This document shows, one piece after another, positions 8,635-16,227 of a DNA stretch of 51,441 bases (the stretch's first letter is position 1; each line of letters begins with the position of its first letter). Under the pieces are notes generated by a model, which was not told the origin of the DNA, did no database searches, and worked only from the letters and a program-made list of their open reading frames with translations. Source of the DNA: Bacteroidota bacterium (GTDB lineage Bacteria > Bacteroidota > Bacteroidia > Flavobacteriales > Weeksellaceae). A program made the position numbers and the translations under genes. The stretch is from assembly GCA_023458415.1 (NCBI GenBank), contig JAEWZO010000008.1:1-51441 (forward strand), read 5' to 3'.

Positions 8635-9183
8635 TTACTCGCGTAATACCTTGATTCTGCCGTCATTCCACACACGGATTACCGATGAGCCGGCGTATTC
8701 TGAAATTTTTTCACGATTTTCTTCCACAGCATAATCGACCAGATTAATAATTTCCGGATTGATGTCTGAAAACTTCATCGCAGATTTTTCACCACTGAAA
8801 TTGGCTGAAGTGGAAACCAAAGGTTTATTCAGTTTTGAAATAAGTTTTTTGCAGAAATTATCTTTAATCAAACGGATTCCGATGCTTCCGTCTTCTGCCA
8901 GAATTTCTTTTGGTAAACCTTTCGGACTGTCATAAACAATCGTCACCGGTTTTTCCGACAGGTCAATAATTTCCCACGCCATTTCCGGAACGTCCACTAA
9001 ATCCTGCAAACGTTTTTCGCTTTCAACCAGGATAATCATCGATTTCGATTTTTCCCGTTTCTTGATTTCAAAAATTTTGTTGATAGCGTCAATATTCATC
9101 GCATCGCAGCCAATTCCCCAAATCGTATCGGTGGGATAGAGGATGGTTCCTCCGGATTTTAAGATTTCAAGCGCTTTTTCCAT
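8635..9183 (-). CDS. tsaC: Threonylcarbamoyl-AMP synthase (YrdC/Sua5 family)
   Basis: This 182-aa cytosolic enzyme makes threonylcarbamoyl-adenylate from Thr, bicarbonate and ATP, the first step of the t6A37 modification of ANN-decoding tRNAs. The family signature is present: GGTILYPTDTIWGIGCDA (~12-29) and the substrate-binding KKREKSKSM (~41-49). STSANFSG (~124-131) marks the adenylate pocket. It is the short YrdC-only form without the Sua5 C-terminal domain. The start lies 2 bases after the stop of the DinB-family gene, so the two are probably transcribed together. Confidence 0.92.
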   Translation of the reverse strand: MEKALEILKSGGTILYPTDTIWGIGCDAMNIDAINKIFEIKKREKSKSMIILVESEKRLQDLVDVPEMAWEIIDLSEKPVTIVYDSPKGLPKEILAEDGSIGIRLIKDNFCKKLISKLNKPLVSTSANFSGEKSAMKFSDINPEIINLVDYAVEENREKISEYAGSSVIRVWNDGRIKVLRE

Positions 9184-9185
9184 AA

Positions 9186-9689
9186 TCAGAAAGAAGAAAG
9201 ATAGCGTTCTTTAATGATATTCAGATGATGAATGTTGTGTCCAACAATCAGTTTTCCAATATTTTCTACCGAGATTTCTTGGTCGTTCGCAATTCCGGTT
9301 CTATGTAGTATTTCTTTGTCAAGATTTTTGAAAAACAGAATGCTCATTTTCCGAACGGTTTCAAATTCATCCATTAAATCATTCAGTCTAATCATCGAAA
9401 CATTATTGTTTTCACCGTACAGAACTTCATCCCAACCTGGAAGTTCAGTTTTGTCGTTTCGCGAAAATCTAAGAGCGCGATAATTGAAGATTTTTTCTGC
9501 ATCAATCATATGCTGAAGCAAAACTTTTAATGACCATTTTCCGTCCGCATAAGAAAAATTGGATTGTTCGTCTGTTAACCTCGAGTAAATCTCAAGCGTT
9601 ATGGTTCCGGCTTTTTCCATTTCTTCCAGCCAGTTATCGCCGGGAATTAAATCCAGGTAACGCTGTGTGTATTTTTCAAATTCTGTCAT
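9186..9689 (-). CDS. DinB-family putative metal-dependent protein
   Basis: A protein of about 167 residues with the DinB four-helix fold. Features seen are WSLKVLLQHMIDAE (first His of the usual metal triad) and IVGHNIHHLNIIKERY near the C-terminus, supplying the further His ligands. In Gram-positive bacteria such proteins act as thiol-dependent S-transferases; the role here is unknown. I chose ATG at 9687-9689 rather than the in-frame TTG at 9693-9695, because that TTG is part of a promoter element (TATCTTTG) and would be at or upstream of the transcription start. The mRNA would then be nearly leaderless. tsaC follows after 2 bases. Confidence 0.82.
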   Translation of the reverse strand: MTEFEKYTQRYLDLIPGDNWLEEMEKAGTITLEIYSRLTDEQSNFSYADGKWSLKVLLQHMIDAEKIFNYRALRFSRNDKTELPGWDEVLYGENNNVSMIRLNDLMDEFETVRKMSILFFKNLDKEILHRTGIANDQEISVENIGKLIVGHNIHHLNIIKERYLSSF

Positions 9690-9692
9690 ATT

Positions 9693-9700
9693 CAAAGATA
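9693..9700 (-). promoter_or_regulatory. -7 promoter element embedded in a terminator tail (DinB gene)
   Basis: Minus strand TATCTTTG matches TAnnTTTG and lies 3 bases before the chosen ATG. It directly follows, and partly shares, the T-tract of the terminator of the upstream trans-sulfuration gene. Confidence 0.5.
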
Positions 9701-9726
9701 AAAAAACGGACAGAAAAACTGTCCGC
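9699..9726 (-). terminator. Terminator of the trans-sulfuration gene
   Basis: A perfect 7-bp stem CGGACAG/CTGTCCG (9707-9713 with 9719-9725, loop of five A) is followed on the minus strand by seven T broken by one A. Confidence 0.85.
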
Positions 9727-9731
9727 TATAA

Positions 9732-10871
9732 TTATTTCAATGCATTTTCCAAATCGGCGAGCAAATCGTCTTTGTCTTCAATACCTACACTCAAACGAAC
9801 TAAATCGTCTGTGATTCCGGCTTCTGCACGTTTGTCGGCAGGAATTGAAGCGTGCGTCATTAAAGCGGGGTGATTCGCCAAAGATTCCACACCGCCTAAA
9901 GATTCAGCCAGTGTGAATACTTTCAGATGCTCCAAAAATTTTACAGAATCTTCTTTTTTAGCTGATTTAAAGGTGAATGAAACCATTCCTCCCGGTTCTT
10001 TCATTTGATTGTTGGCAAGATCATGTTGAGGATGAGATGGTAATCCAGGATAGAAAACACGGTCAACTTTTGGATGATTTTCCAAAAATTTTGCAACTTC
10101 CAGAGCATTGTCCGAATGACGCTGCATTCTCAAGGCCAAAGTTTTGATGCCCCGAAGAACCAAATATGAATCGTGTGGACCTAAAATTCCACCACTTGCA
10201 AACTGAATAAAATGAAGCTGATCGCCCAGTTCACGGGTTTTCGTAATCAAAGCTCCAGCAATTACGTCTGAATGTCCGCCTAAATATTTCGTTGCGGAAT
10301 GCATTACAATATCTGCTCCCAAATCAAGTGGACGCTGAATGTAAGGTGTAGCAAAAGTATTGTCCACAGCAACAAGAATATCTTTGTCTTTCACTAAATC
10401 ACAAACCGCCTTAATATCCACTAATTTCATTAACGGATTGGTTGGAGTTTCCAGCCAGATTAAACGGGTTTTTTCGGTGATGTATTCTGAGATTTTTGCC
10501 GCATCATCAAAGCTTACGAAAGAGAACTTCAGATTATATTTCTGAAAAAGTTTTGTAAACATTCTGTAAGTTCCGCCATAAAGATCATCTACAGCAATCA
10601 CCTCATCTCCAGGATTTAAAAGTTTCAGAACGGCATCAATTGCTGCAAGTCCGGAACCGAAAGCCAAACCTGTAGCGCCGTTTTCTATACTTGCCAAAGA
10701 ATCTTCCAGCGCCTGTCTCGTTGGGTTTGCGGCACGCGAATATTCATAACCGGAATGTACTCCCGGAGATTTTTGTTTAAACGTTGAAGTTAAAAATACA
10801 GGAACATTTACTGCTCCTGTTGCGGATTCCGGATGTTGTCCTCCGTGTATTACTTTAGTGTTGAAATTCAT
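9732..10871 (-). CDS. Cystathionine gamma-synthase / gamma-lyase family PLP enzyme
   Basis: A 379-aa cytosolic PLP enzyme of trans-sulfuration, interconverting homoserine-derived, cystathionine and cysteine substrates. Seen: substrate and cofactor motif YEYSRAANPTRQALE (~42-56), SGLAAIDAVL after FGSG (~72-84), VAVDNTFATPY (~167-177) and the PLP lysine K195 in SATKYLGGHSD. C-terminal ESLGGVESLANHPALMTHA is typical of the family. Synthase and lyase cannot be separated safely by motif alone. A longer frame starts at 10949, but the ATG at 10869-10871 is preferred: homologues begin near MNFNTKVIHGG, and a TATCTTTG promoter element lies between the two starts (10900-10907). Confidence 0.9.
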   Translation of the reverse strand: MNFNTKVIHGGQHPESATGAVNVPVFLTSTFKQKSPGVHSGYEYSRAANPTRQALEDSLASIENGATGLAFGSGLAAIDAVLKLLNPGDEVIAVDDLYGGTYRMFTKLFQKYNLKFSFVSFDDAAKISEYITEKTRLIWLETPTNPLMKLVDIKAVCDLVKDKDILVAVDNTFATPYIQRPLDLGADIVMHSATKYLGGHSDVIAGALITKTRELGDQLHFIQFASGGILGPHDSYLVLRGIKTLALRMQRHSDNALEVAKFLENHPKVDRVFYPGLPSHPQHDLANNQMKEPGGMVSFTFKSAKKEDSVKFLEHLKVFTLAESLGGVESLANHPALMTHASIPADKRAEAGITDDLVRLSVGIEDKDDLLADLENALK

Positions 10872-10899
10872 AATTTGATAATTATTATCGTTGCAGATG

Positions 10900-10907
10900 C
10901 AAAGATA
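10900..10907 (-). promoter_or_regulatory. -7 promoter element of the trans-sulfuration gene
   Basis: Minus strand TATCTTTG, a full TAnnTTTG match, 28 bases before the ATG at 10871. It decides against the longer start at 10949. No clear TTG at -33. Confidence 0.55.
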
Positions 10908-10992
10908 AGCGATAAATTTTGAGCAGAATTCTCGCGCCAAAAGTTTCATTTTTGTCCATTTTTAGGCTTAAATCTTGTGCGTTGAATATTAT

Positions 10993-11023
10993 TTGCACAA
11001 TCTCTGCAAAGGATGTATCTTCG
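10993..11023 (+). promoter_or_regulatory. Probable promoter of the GLUG-repeat protein gene
   Basis: TTG at 10993-10995, a 20-base spacer and TATCTTCG at 11016-11023 (one mismatch to TAnnTTTG) fit the Bacteroidetes -33/-7 layout, 27 bases before the ATG. Confidence 0.4.
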
Positions 11024-11049
11024 GCGGCATCTAATAAAAAAGTAATTTT

Positions 11050-12507
11050 ATGTTCAACAAATTTATTCTAGCGGCAACAATTGCCGTGAGTGGTACTTCT
11101 ATATTCGCTCAACATCACAAAGCTCCTAACGAAGCGGTAAAAATGAATCTTTCGTTAACGGCAGCTAAAACCAATCCTGCACTTTTTCTGAAAGCTCCAA
11201 CAACACTTTGGGAGGACAATGCGGATGAATCTTGGTATAGCGCCACAGCAACTGAATTTACACTAACTACAGCTGCGCAGGTTGCAGGTTTGGCCAAAAT
11301 TGTAAATGCCGGAAACTCTTTCGAGGGTAAAACCATTATTTTCGGGAACGATATGGATTTTGCCGCACACCTTTGGATGCCAATCGGTAAAGGTTACGAA
11401 TATCCTTTTTCCGGGACTATCAAAGGAGAAGGTAAAACTGTATCCAATATTTTCATCAACATTCCTGAAGGTGATTTTGTTGGTTTCGTGGGCCAAATGT
11501 ACGGTGGTAGAATGGAGAATCTTAACGGAGATACTTTTACCATCAGTGCTGCAGATACCACAGGAAGTTTGGTAGGAAATCTTTCTACAGGAAGTACCAT
11601 GGAAAACTGCCACGCAAAGAAAGTCACCATTGAAGTTACCGGTTATAATGCGGGTGGACTTGTTGGCGGAATTCTTACAGATTCACACGTTACAAGATCT
11701 TCAGCAGAAGCTAACGTAACAGGTGTTAATCAGATCGGTGGATTTGTAGGTACGGTTTGGGACAAAACAAGTGTTACAGAATCTTACGCAAAAGGAGAAG
11801 TGAGCGGACAGTATATCGTAGGAGGTTTCGTTGGTTTCAGTACAATGGCTTTTGGAGCGGGACGCGACAATACCATTACCGATTCTTATTCAGTGGCTAA
11901 CGTTTATGCTGCACTTGAAAGAGTTGGTGGATTTTATGGAGGTGCTCAGTTCAACGCAATTACAAACAATGTTTATTCTGCAGGAACTGTGAACGGGTCA
12001 AATATGGTCGGCGGACACGCTGGTTTTGTAGGATCTATGCAGGTTTCCAATATTTATTACGATAATACTCTGGCTCCGTTTGATGCTGTTGGAACGTTTG
12101 AAGGTCCACCTGCTGAATACGATATTCAGGGACTTCCTACAGAGGCAATGAAAACTCAGAATTTGGTTGATCTTCTTAACGCATCAAGACCGGAAGCAGT
12201 TTGGTTTATTGATGAAAATATAAACGGAGGTTATCCAATTCTTGAATTCGAACAAACGTTATCAACAACGGATGTTAATTCAGCACAGAAAATCAAAGTT
12301 TATCCAACATTGGTTACTGATGTAATTTTTGTAGATTCGAAAGAGAAAAACACAGGATTTACCGTAGTCGATTTCTCCGGTAGAATAGTAAAATCCGGAA
12401 TGGTTTCTAACGGACAGGTGAATCTTTCATCTTTACCAAAAGGTAATTACATCCTGGTTGTGAGCGGAGCTTCGCAGAAAAGCAGCCATAAGTTTATCAA
12501 AAAATAA
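11050..12507 (+). CDS. Secreted GLUG-repeat protein with T9SS type A sorting domain
   Basis: A 485-aa exported protein, probably displayed on the cell surface or released through the type IX secretion system. A signal peptide ends near TSIFAQ (~21). The central region (~130-345) holds degenerate GLUG-type repeats (GGLVGGILTDSHVTRS, IGGFVGTVWDKTSVTESYAKG, VGGFVGFS, VGGFYGGAQFNAITNNVYSAG), a beta-rich motif of bacterial surface proteins and IgA1-protease-like proteins. The last ~80 residues form a Por-secretion-tail type domain (IKVYPTLVTDVIFVD, FTVVDFSGRIVKSG, LSSLPKGNYILVV, ending SHKFIKK). No catalytic domain was recognised, so adhesion or matrix function is only a guess. It stands alone, with a putative promoter before it and a terminator after it. 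Confidence 0.85.
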   Translation: MFNKFILAATIAVSGTSIFAQHHKAPNEAVKMNLSLTAAKTNPALFLKAPTTLWEDNADESWYSATATEFTLTTAAQVAGLAKIVNAGNSFEGKTIIFGNDMDFAAHLWMPIGKGYEYPFSGTIKGEGKTVSNIFINIPEGDFVGFVGQMYGGRMENLNGDTFTISAADTTGSLVGNLSTGSTMENCHAKKVTIEVTGYNAGGLVGGILTDSHVTRSSAEANVTGVNQIGGFVGTVWDKTSVTESYAKGEVSGQYIVGGFVGFSTMAFGAGRDNTITDSYSVANVYAALERVGGFYGGAQFNAITNNVYSAGTVNGSNMVGGHAGFVGSMQVSNIYYDNTLAPFDAVGTFEGPPAEYDIQGLPTEAMKTQNLVDLLNASRPEAVWFIDENINGGYPILEFEQTLSTTDVNSAQKIKVYPTLVTDVIFVDSKEKNTGFTVVDFSGRIVKSGMVSNGQVNLSSLPKGNYILVVSGASQKSSHKFIKK

Positions 12508-12526
12508 TCAGATATAAGGAAATGAA

Positions 12527-12560
12527 AATGCCGTCCAATTTGGGCGGCATTTTTATTTTT
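12527..12560 (+). terminator. Terminator after the GLUG-repeat protein gene
   Basis: A 10-bp stem with one G-U pair (12527-12536 with 12542-12551, loop AATTT) is followed by a T-rich tail. It lies between converging genes and may also help end gldC transcription. Confidence 0.8.
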
Positions 12561-12574
12561 ATTGTAGTGAATCT

Positions 12575-12901
12575 TTACATTTTTATGGCAGATTTTACAG
12601 CGAATTCTTCCGCCATTTCTTCCATCCATTTCGCAACATCTTCTTCACCGGAAGCTCTTTCGTAAGTGTTTCCTAGCGAAACTAAAATTTGGTGAATAAA
12701 CATTTTCATCTGGTCAAGCGGCATATCTTTCGTCCAGAGATCGATGCGTAATGCTTCCATGGTTTTATCATCCCAAACAGAAATCATCGTTGCTTTCGTT
12801 TCCTGTTTTTCTACGCCGCCGTCTGCTGCGTTCCAGGTCATTTTTTCCGGGATGTGGTTTTCATCGAGCTCTACATCGATGGTTATCTGGGTTTTTCTCA
12901 T
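12575..12901 (-). CDS. gldC: Gliding motility protein GldC
   Basis: A 108-aa soluble protein matching the GldC family: TQITIDVELDENHIPEKMTWNA at the N-terminus, MISVWDDKTMEALRIDLWTKDMPLDQMKMF (~39-69) and the A-x-G-E-E-D segment after it. In Flavobacterium johnsoniae GldC is an accessory gliding protein that improves motility but is not absolutely required. It lies 5 bases downstream of gldB on the same strand, the conserved gldB-gldC pair. Whether this organism glides cannot be told from the window; many relatives that do not glide keep these genes because of their link to type IX secretion. Confidence 0.92.
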   Translation of the reverse strand: MRKTQITIDVELDENHIPEKMTWNAADGGVEKQETKATMISVWDDKTMEALRIDLWTKDMPLDQMKMFIHQILVSLGNTYERASGEEDVAKWMEEMAEEFAVKSAIKM

Positions 12902-12906
12902 TTTAT

Positions 12907-13887
12907 CTAATCTTTCGGTTTGTAATTGCTTTGGTTGAAAATGTCCTGCGCACTCATTTGCAGAAATTTCTGAAGTTCGGTATTCGGTTTTTCATGGAAA
13001 AATTTGCGACTGATTTGCCATCCGCTGAAAACTCCGGCTTTTGGAGAAGACTGATTGTCGATTTCAGTGTAGAACTTGGAGAACGGTCCCGGTTTAATGA
13101 AACGTTCCACCAACTGAGCATCATCACTAAAAATCAGGTCGTTTTCCACAAAATAATTCCAGATGTTGGCTTCGTTGGCTACAGCCCATTCCTGCTGTTT
13201 ATCGGTGTACTGCATTTTCAGATAATCCGGATAATTTGGAAGAAAAGCATCCTGCAAAGTCATGATTTTTCCGTTGTAAATCATGTGATCCAGAAATTTA
13301 TTGTTCAATCCGTTGAACGGAACGAGTTGTGCTGCATACAGTTCTGAAACTTTCGGAACGATATTAACCGGATTCATCGTACGCTGAATATACTGATCGA
13401 GTCCTTTGTAATGAGCATTGTTTTCTCCCATAAATCCGGTGATATCAATAAATAAAAAATCACGTTCCGGTGAAAGAAATACAGGATCCAGAGCGCCCTG
13501 CAAAGTGGATGAATACAGGTAAGTTTTCGGTTCCGGAAAATCCGGGTAATAATGTTTAATATGTGCGAAAAGTGCACCTAAATCTTTCGAAAGTTTATTA
13601 ACGTCAATTTTTGAAATAGCTTCTTTGTAAATAGAAACTTCTGTGGAATCCATACGGCGTAATTCGAATTCTTCATCATCAACCGTTCCCTGAAACCAAG
13701 GGTATTTCTGTTTGAATTCGGCAAGATTTACAGAAGTGTCATAATATTCTTTCGAAATGTCTGTAACTGCTGCAGGTTTATCGGCATCTTTTACAGAAAT
13801 GTCCCAAATATTTTTTTCTTTATCTGAACATGAAAAAAAAGCAAGAAACAGAACTGCAAAAAGAGAGATGTATCTAAAAAACTTCAT
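12907..13887 (-). CDS. gldB: Gliding motility lipoprotein GldB
   Basis: A 326-aa lipoprotein. The N-terminus is a lipoprotein signal with the cysteine at residue 20 (AFFSC). The rest matches the GldB family: KYPWFQGTVDDEEFELRR, FAHIKHYYPDFPEPKTYLYSS, DPVFLSPERDFLFIDITGFMGENN, YIQRTMNPVNIVPKV, MIYNGKIMTLQDAFLP and the C-terminal PGPFSKFYTEIDNQSSPKAGVFSGWQI segment. GldB is required for gliding in F. johnsoniae and sits in the cell envelope. Its biochemical activity is unknown. It is followed by gldC after 5 bases, and a TATTTTTG promoter element lies about 26 bases upstream of the start. The opposite strand begins a GNAT-nadE unit. Confidence 0.92.
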   Translation of the reverse strand: MKFFRYISLFAVLFLAFFSCSDKEKNIWDISVKDADKPAAVTDISKEYYDTSVNLAEFKQKYPWFQGTVDDEEFELRRMDSTEVSIYKEAISKIDVNKLSKDLGALFAHIKHYYPDFPEPKTYLYSSTLQGALDPVFLSPERDFLFIDITGFMGENNAHYKGLDQYIQRTMNPVNIVPKVSELYAAQLVPFNGLNNKFLDHMIYNGKIMTLQDAFLPNYPDYLKMQYTDKQQEWAVANEANIWNYFVENDLIFSDDAQLVERFIKPGPFSKFYTEIDNQSSPKAGVFSGWQISRKFFHEKPNTELQKFLQMSAQDIFNQSNYKPKD

Positions 13888-13912
13888 TATTTTTACAACG
13901 TATTAAGACCAG

Positions 13913-13920
13913 CAAAAATA
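13913..13920 (-). promoter_or_regulatory. -7 promoter element of gldB-gldC
   Basis: Minus strand TATTTTTG, a full TAnnTTTG match, 25 bases before the gldB ATG. No TTG at the expected -33 position. Confidence 0.5.
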
Positions 13921-13934
13921 CTAAAATAAAACGG

Positions 13935-14477
13935 ATGATTTCATCTTTAGAAACCGATAGACTCATAATGCGACCATTTAAAATTGAAGATGCTGGCGAA
14001 CTGTTTCTACTGGATTCTAATCCAGAAGTGATGAAGTATCTGGGTAAGAAGCTGCATTCGAAAGTTGAAGAAAGTAAATCAATAATTCAAATGATTCAGA
14101 AGCAATATTCTGATCTTGGAATTGGCCGTTATGCTGTAATCGAAAAGGAAAGTGGTCGGCTAATTGGCTGGAGTGGTTTGAAACTGGTCGAAGAAACTAC
14201 CAATGGTTATTACAGTTTTTACGATTTAGGTTATCGCTATCTTCCTGAATTTTGGGGGAAAGGTTATGCAACAGAGGCTGCAAAAGCTTGGCTAACTCAT
14301 GGATTTAATGATATGGAAATAGATATAATTTATGCCAATATTTTTCACTTAAATAAAGCTTCCGATGCAGTGCTAAGAAAAGTCGGTTTTGTAAAAACTG
14401 ATGAATTTTATGAAGACGATGGACTTTGCTGGTGGTATGAATTAAAAAAAGAAAATTTTAACCGTAAATCAGAATAA
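13935..14477 (+). CDS. GNAT family N-acetyltransferase (RimJ/RimL type)
   Basis: A 180-aa cytosolic acetyltransferase using acetyl-CoA; the acceptor is unknown. Typical features are the N-terminal LETDRLIMRPFKIEDAGELF, the beta4 strand RLIGWSGLKLVE, the acetyl-CoA-binding motif YLPEFWGKGYATEAAKAWL (~102-120, with G-K-G-Y-A) and NIFHLNKASDAVLRKVGFVK near the C-terminus. RimJ/RimL-like members modify ribosomal proteins or small molecules. The gene ends 1 base before nadE, so the two are almost certainly co-transcribed, though no functional link is obvious. Confidence 0.88.
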   Translation: MISSLETDRLIMRPFKIEDAGELFLLDSNPEVMKYLGKKLHSKVEESKSIIQMIQKQYSDLGIGRYAVIEKESGRLIGWSGLKLVEETTNGYYSFYDLGYRYLPEFWGKGYATEAAKAWLTHGFNDMEIDIIYANIFHLNKASDAVLRKVGFVKTDEFYEDDGLCWWYELKKENFNRKSE

Positions 14478-14478
14478 A

Positions 14479-15288
14479 ATGCAAACAGAAAAAGTAATCA
14501 ATCATATTGTGGCATGGTTAAAAGATTACGCAAAAAATGCCGGTGTGAAAGGTTACGTTATCGGAGTTTCCGGAGGAGTGGATTCCGGAGTGGTTTCCAC
14601 GCTTTGTGCGATGACCGGACTGGAAATTCTTGCCATTGAAATGCCGATTCGTCAGCAAAAAGATCAGGTAAACCGCGCTTTGGAACATCTTGAATTTCTT
14701 GCTGCAAAATTTCCGAATGTAAAAACGAAAAGCGTTGATCTTAACGAAGCATTCGAAGCACTTTACAGAACTTTTGATGTGAAAGACGATGAGTTTCCGA
14801 ATGAAAAATTGGCGTTCGCCAATACAAGAAGCCGTTTGAGGATGCTGTCGTTGTATTATTACGGCCAGATTAACGGACTTTTGGTTTGCGGAACCGGAAA
14901 TAAAGTGGAAGATTTCGGGATTGGTTTTTACACAAAGTACGGCGACGGCGGCGTGGATGTTTCGCCAATTGCAGATTTATATAAAACTGAAGTTTATGAA
15001 ATTGCAAGAGTTCTGGATTTGCCTGAATCCATAAAAAATGCAATTCCAACCGACGGACTTTGGGATGTTGACAGAACCGATGAACAGCAAATTGGCGCCA
15101 CTTATCCGGAACTGGAAAAAATTCAGAAAGATTGGGGAACCAAAACTGAATCAGATTACAGCGGAAGAGAACTCGAAGTTTTCAAAATTTTCCAGCGGAT
15201 GAACCGTGCTGCGCAGCATAAAATTAATCCAATTCCGGTTTGCGATATTCCGGAGGATTGGAGAAGCGAACATCTTCAGTCAAATTAA
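14479..15288 (+). CDS. nadE: NH3-dependent NAD+ synthetase
   Basis: A 269-aa cytosolic enzyme converting deamido-NAD, ATP and ammonia to NAD, the last step of NAD synthesis. The PP-loop SGGVDS is at residues 31-36. CGTGNKVEDFGIGFYTKYGDGGVDVSPIADLYKTEV (~137-172) holds the second ATP- and NaAD-binding motif of the family. It lacks a glutaminase domain, so it depends on free ammonia. Gene order GNAT-nadE-barnase-barstar with gaps of 1, 11 and 41 bases suggests one transcript. gldB-gldC lie divergently upstream. Confidence 0.94.
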   Translation: MQTEKVINHIVAWLKDYAKNAGVKGYVIGVSGGVDSGVVSTLCAMTGLEILAIEMPIRQQKDQVNRALEHLEFLAAKFPNVKTKSVDLNEAFEALYRTFDVKDDEFPNEKLAFANTRSRLRMLSLYYYGQINGLLVCGTGNKVEDFGIGFYTKYGDGGVDVSPIADLYKTEVYEIARVLDLPESIKNAIPTDGLWDVDRTDEQQIGATYPELEKIQKDWGTKTESDYSGRELEVFKIFQRMNRAAQHKINPIPVCDIPEDWRSEHLQSN

Positions 15289-15299
15289 TATCATCCGAA

Positions 15300-15824
15300 A
15301 TGAATAAGAATAAAACAAAAACTTTTCTGCTTTTCGTTGTAGGTGCGCTTGCTGGGATGTTTCTGATGTATATTTTCAATAATTACACGATTGAAAAAAA
15401 GGGGAACGAAACACCTTATGTTACAACCGTTGATGATGCTAAAAATGAGCAAATTCAACAAGACAGGATAGAAGAAAAATCAACTTCATTTTCTGAGGAT
15501 ATTGATGACCTTACTGAGGAAAAATCTGTGATTTCCTACGTGAAAGCGAATGGGAAGCTTCCTGAATTTTACCTTACAAAATCGGAAGCAAGAAACCGCG
15601 GTTGGGTTCCGAACAAAGGAAATCTCTGTGATGTTCTTCCCGGAAAAGCGATAGGTGGCGACCGTTTCAGCAACCGTGAGAAACAGCTCCCGAAAGACAA
15701 CCAGTATTTTGAAGCCGACGTGAATTACGATTGCGGACACCGCGGGGCAGACAGAATTGTTTACACCCGTGACGGTGATGTTTGGCTGACGCACGATCAT
15801 TACAAGAGTTTTGATAAACAGTAA
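15300..15824 (+). CDS. Membrane-anchored barnase-like guanyl-specific ribonuclease
   Basis: 174 residues from ATG at 15300 (a longer frame from 15240 overlaps nadE and is less likely). A single N-terminal hydrophobic segment (FLLFVVGALAGMFLMYIF, ~9-26) would anchor or export it, followed by an acidic linker (~27-75). Residues ~76-174 align throughout with barnase/binase: LPEFYLTKSEA, GWVPNKGNL, PGKAIGGDRFSNRE, EADVNYDCGHRGADRI and HDHYKSF. All catalytic residues are kept: K94, E138, R148, R152 and H167 correspond to barnase K27, E73, R83, R87 and H102. The two cysteines, C110 and C145, match barnase positions 43 and 80 and could form a disulfide outside the cytoplasm. The next gene is a barstar-type inhibitor. 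The active enzyme should cleave RNA after guanosine. Whether its job is RNA scavenging, competition or toxin-immunity is not shown. Confidence 0.9.
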   Translation: MNKNKTKTFLLFVVGALAGMFLMYIFNNYTIEKKGNETPYVTTVDDAKNEQIQQDRIEEKSTSFSEDIDDLTEEKSVISYVKANGKLPEFYLTKSEARNRGWVPNKGNLCDVLPGKAIGGDRFSNREKQLPKDNQYFEADVNYDCGHRGADRIVYTRDGDVWLTHDHYKSFDKQ

Positions 15825-15865
15825 CCTGCTTCTGCGCAGATAAATGATTTTAAAGGAATTAAACT

Positions 15866-16153
15866 ATGAGAACCGTTTATATTGATTTTGCCGACCTTGG
15901 CGACTATGAAGAATTTTACGAACAGCTGAAATCCAAACTGGACCTTCCGGAATATTTCGGTGATAATCTCGATGCATTGTGGGACAGTTTAACCGGCCAT
16001 GTTGAACTTCCGCTGCATATCGAGTTTGTAAATATGAGTGTTGATCAGCTCGAAACTTTTGAGGATTTGCTCGTCACTATGGAAGATGCAGATGACGAAC
16101 TGGATAATTTCAGTTTTTCTTACTATCTGGAACAGTACGAAGACGAAGAATAA
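15866..16153 (+). CDS. Barstar-family ribonuclease inhibitor
   Basis: A 95-aa acidic cytosolic protein, the expected antidote of the upstream RNase. The barstar core LPEYFGDNLDALWDSLTG (~27-44) is nearly the same as in Bacillus barstar and keeps the residues that plug the barnase active site: Y30, W39, D36 and D40 correspond to barstar Y29, W38, D35 and D39. The C-terminal half is strongly acidic (EDADDELD). It lacks a signal peptide, so it would protect against cytosolic enzyme before export. It starts 41 bases after the barnase gene, and a strong terminator follows the stop. Stand-alone barstar homologues are common; the intact neighbouring RNase makes a true cognate pair likely here. Confidence 0.9.
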   Translation: MRTVYIDFADLGDYEEFYEQLKSKLDLPEYFGDNLDALWDSLTGHVELPLHIEFVNMSVDQLETFEDLLVTMEDADDELDNFSFSYYLEQYEDEE

Positions 16154-16171
16154 ACCGAATAGAACAAAAAT

Positions 16172-16201
16172 AAAAAATCACCGGAATTCCGGTGATTTTT
16201 T
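16172..16201. terminator. Bidirectional terminator after barstar
   Basis: A 12-bp perfect stem (16173-16184 with 16189-16200, loop AATT) has A-rich left and T-rich right flanks. It serves barstar (+) and the beta-helix lipoprotein (-). Confidence 0.88.
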
Positions 16202-16227
16202 ATTGATATGAGAAACTGAAAAATTTC

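Noticed and set aside
9693..9695. TTG as start codon of the DinB-family gene
   Set aside because: The TTG is the end of a TATCTTTG promoter element and an ATG follows two codons later.
12751..13347. 198-codon plus-strand open frame opposite gldB/gldC
   Set aside because: It lies fully antisense to two well-recognised gliding genes, has no recognisable domain and looks like a codon-bias shadow.
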